In this document: positions 62,194-64,000 of the stretch, in pieces
Layout: every line of letters begins with the position of its first letter
Numbering within the stretch: the first letter of the stretch is position 1
Origin: Ustilaginoidea virens
Lineage: Eukaryota > Ascomycota > Sordariomycetes > Hypocreales > Clavicipitaceae
DNA length: 64,000 bases
Direction of reading: 5' to 3'
Assembly: GCF_000687475.1 (NCBI RefSeq)
Contig: NC_057321.1
Coordinates: 2,480,001-2,544,000 of the forward strand
Notes under the pieces: generated by a model
Databases searched by the model: none
What the model was told of the DNA's origin: nothing
What the model saw: the letters and a program-made list of their open reading frames with translations, nothing else
Program-made: the position numbers and the translations under genes

Positions 62194-64000
62194 ATGTCGC
62201 ATATGCCTTTTCCCTGGGATTCGTCCGGAGCTTTGGAGGCAGAATCCCAGGGCCAAAGGGAATGCTGGGCCGCCACGAATGCCTTGGGCTTAGCGCTCCA
62301 GAACGGCTTCAACATGACCAGCCAGAGTCAGGTTCAGGAGACGCTGCCAAGACTGGGGTTTGATCTCGACGACACGCCTCTGCACGGAACAATCCCCGTT
62401 GGCCAATGGGCTGCCGTCCCAGGCGCATCGACCTCAGCTCCGCCGCTGGTGCAGAGCAGACTTGACGGATCATGTGGGCAGATGAACCGATCAGATCCAG
62501 GCGTGTTGGAATACGTGCAGCAGCCGTGGCACGATGTAGACCGTCAGACCGCACTTGGCACCTGGGTGGACGCGATACTGCCAAATGGGCAGATGGATGA
62601 AAACCCGACACAAGGTGAGACAGTTTCGCGGGCCATCTATTTACTTTGCAGCCAAAAGGTTGCCGACGCGGCGCCAAATTGACACACGATGAAGAACTCC
62701 GCTACAGTCCTTATCAACGCTCAGCACACGTAGATGTTCGGCATAACATGGACCATGCTAACCTGCTGGACAACCCTTGCGACCGTCTAGAAGCTCTAAA
62801 GGCAGATTCTCAGGTGAGCCCCGATACCATTTTGCTTGCAAATTTGAATGGAAAGTTTTTCTATTCTCAACCTCGTACAACTTGGTTATAATTGCCTTTT
62901 TGGTTTTTTAAAAAAAACGCTCACTCCTGCTGAAACAGTACTCAAGCGAGGCATCGCCGCCCATGGTTTCCCCGTCGCCGCCGACGGATCCGCTGCCGCA
63001 AGGCCAAACACAGGGCGCTCTCAACGGCATTGTTCCCGACACCCTTGACCCGGTGGGGAAGCCAGAGAACTGGTGTGAGCTCGTGCTTGGCAAATCCAGC
63101 GGGCACGGACGACAGGCGAGGCGACGGCCTTTTCAAAATACCCATCTTCGGCAGGAGACGGCGCGAACGAGAAAGATTGGCTCGTGTCTCCGGTGCAGAA
63201 AGCAGCGGCTGCGCGTGAGTATTGAAACCAATACTCGCCGGTCGGCATATCTTTGGATGCGTGGTGCTTTCACTAACCCGGGTCCTCCTCCCCGCCTCCC
63301 CCCCCCCCCCCCACGCTCCCATCCCCTTCTCTCTTCGCAGTGTGAAATGAGCCCTCAAGGCACTGGTCAACCATGCTTGCCGTGTAGCAGACTCGCATAT
63401 CAGGTGCCCGGCCGTTTACCCTGTCTCCGATACAGAATCAAAGACATGCAACTGTACATGCCCGATGAGGACCTTGTGCTGAACTGGACACTCGACTGCT
63501 TCGGCCACGGCAAGCCTAGGACGGGCAAAACGGCAGTGGTCGGCATATCCCAGGCACTCGGCAACCAGCGCATCGTCTTGCGCGTCCATAAACACGGCGC
63601 GGAGGACCACGACGCAGCGGACGCCGGTGCGCAGGCAGCGGCCGTGACGCAGCAGCCCCTTTCGCTGGTGGACCACGACGAAGCCAGGAGGGCCGTTGCC
63701 AACTACATCCCCGGCGTTACAGGCGAAGCGTTTCGCCGCTTCCTAGGCCCGCCGGACGGACTGCCCAACAAGACGTTTCGCCAGGCATGTGCCCTGTACA
63801 AGGACCCAGCCACTCCGCCGGAAATAACGCAGCTGATCCGCCAGCTGTTCACCGTCTGGACGGCGAGCAGGATCGTGTCCATGCCGGCCTTCCTCGTCGG
63901 CGACGGCGTGGCTGGCACGACGCAGCCGCCCCGTTGCGCCGGCCAGCTGCCGCCGCTGCTGGCTCTGCAGCTCAAAGCCATCCTGACAAACTACATCCGG
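62194..64000 (+). CDS. Zn2Cys6 binuclear-cluster transcription factor, N-terminal part (runs off right edge)
   Basis: Exons 62194-62614, 62659-62813, 62939-63214 and 63341-64000+, joined in frame (intron 1 boundaries uncertain: acceptor at 62658 keeps the frame, a nearer AG at 62651 does not). The first ~280 residues are disordered (Gln/Pro/Asp-rich, probable activation or regulatory region). The DNA-binding cluster is split by intron 3: GSCLRCRKQRLR before it and CEMSPQGTGQPCLPC after it, followed by RLPCLRYRIKD. This gives Cys-x2-Cys-x6-Cys...Cys-x2-Cys...Cys, with the long loop and RLPCLRYKI-like sequence of one conserved fungal Zn2Cys6 subgroup. The remainder to base 64000 is an open helical region. 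Such proteins bind CGG-type sites as dimers and regulate metabolism or development; targets are unknown. The 5' start (62194) is the first ATG of the frame and not certain. Intron 3 has C14 near its acceptor. Confidence 0.8.

Noticed and set aside
61601..62293. 230-codon plus-strand frame upstream of the Zn2Cys6 gene
   Set aside because: Overlaps the start of the transcription factor in a different frame and has no domain; likely leader sequence.
1..64000. CRISPR arrays, bacterial operons, integrase or attachment sites
   Set aside because: The DNA is eukaryotic with spliceosomal introns; tandem repeats present have no spacer structure.

Overview
The window is nuclear DNA of a filamentous ascomycete, most likely a Sordariomycete of the order Hypocreales. 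The support is the gene content (APSES/Mbp1-type factor, Arp1, Zn2Cys6 factor, UstYa/DUF3328 proteins, DUF3602), short GT-AG introns of 44-255 bp with CTAAC-like branch sites, CT-rich gene-poor spacers and TAGGTACC-type repeats. The species cannot be named from the sequence alone.

Layout. At 1-18.9 kb lies a conserved, GC-rich part: the 5' part of a Gln-rich protein gene (with a frame break in a C9 tract), a long spacer rich in microsatellites, a DUF3602 gene, the dynactin gene arp1 head-to-head with an mbp1-type cell-cycle regulator, and an uncharacterised Pro-rich membrane protein. At 19-49 kb lies an AT-richer accessory island with a broken protein-kinase gene, three UstYa/DUF3328 genes, a tiny secreted Kex2-type peptide precursor, an APH-fold kinase, a repeat-tailed Cys-rich secreted protein, a roughly 0.8-kb minisatellite, and a tandem array of seven small secreted proteins. 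At 49-64 kb conserved genes return: a Ste20/GCK kinase, an ER DnaJ chaperone ending in RDEL (scj1 type), the splicing helicase prp2, a 2-oxoglutarate/Fe(II) hydroxylase, and the start of a Zn2Cys6 transcription factor that runs off the right edge.

Two parts of the island look like undescribed systems. (1) At 24.3-33.9 kb, three UstYa-family genes, each with two HxxHC motifs, surround a 72-residue secreted precursor that carries an imperfect ten-residue repeat (VD-S/C-YSTR-S/T-AW) and one Lys-Arg site, with an APH-like kinase alongside. This fits a candidate cluster for a ribosomally made, UstYa-modified peptide, although no methyltransferase, P450, tyrosinase or transporter is visible. (2) At 36.4-45.8 kb, seven paralogous cassettes each encode a 102-118 residue secreted protein whose signal peptide is almost invariant while the mature part is highly divergent. 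Each cassette keeps the same upstream motif (GCTGATGTGGCGCTCGT). Two related non-autonomous DNA transposons (682 and 785 bp), each with a perfect 9-bp target duplication, have inserted between that motif and the coding sequence of members 3 and 7.

Exon boundaries were placed by hand from splice consensus, reading frame and family knowledge. No database search was possible, so family names rest on recognised motifs.
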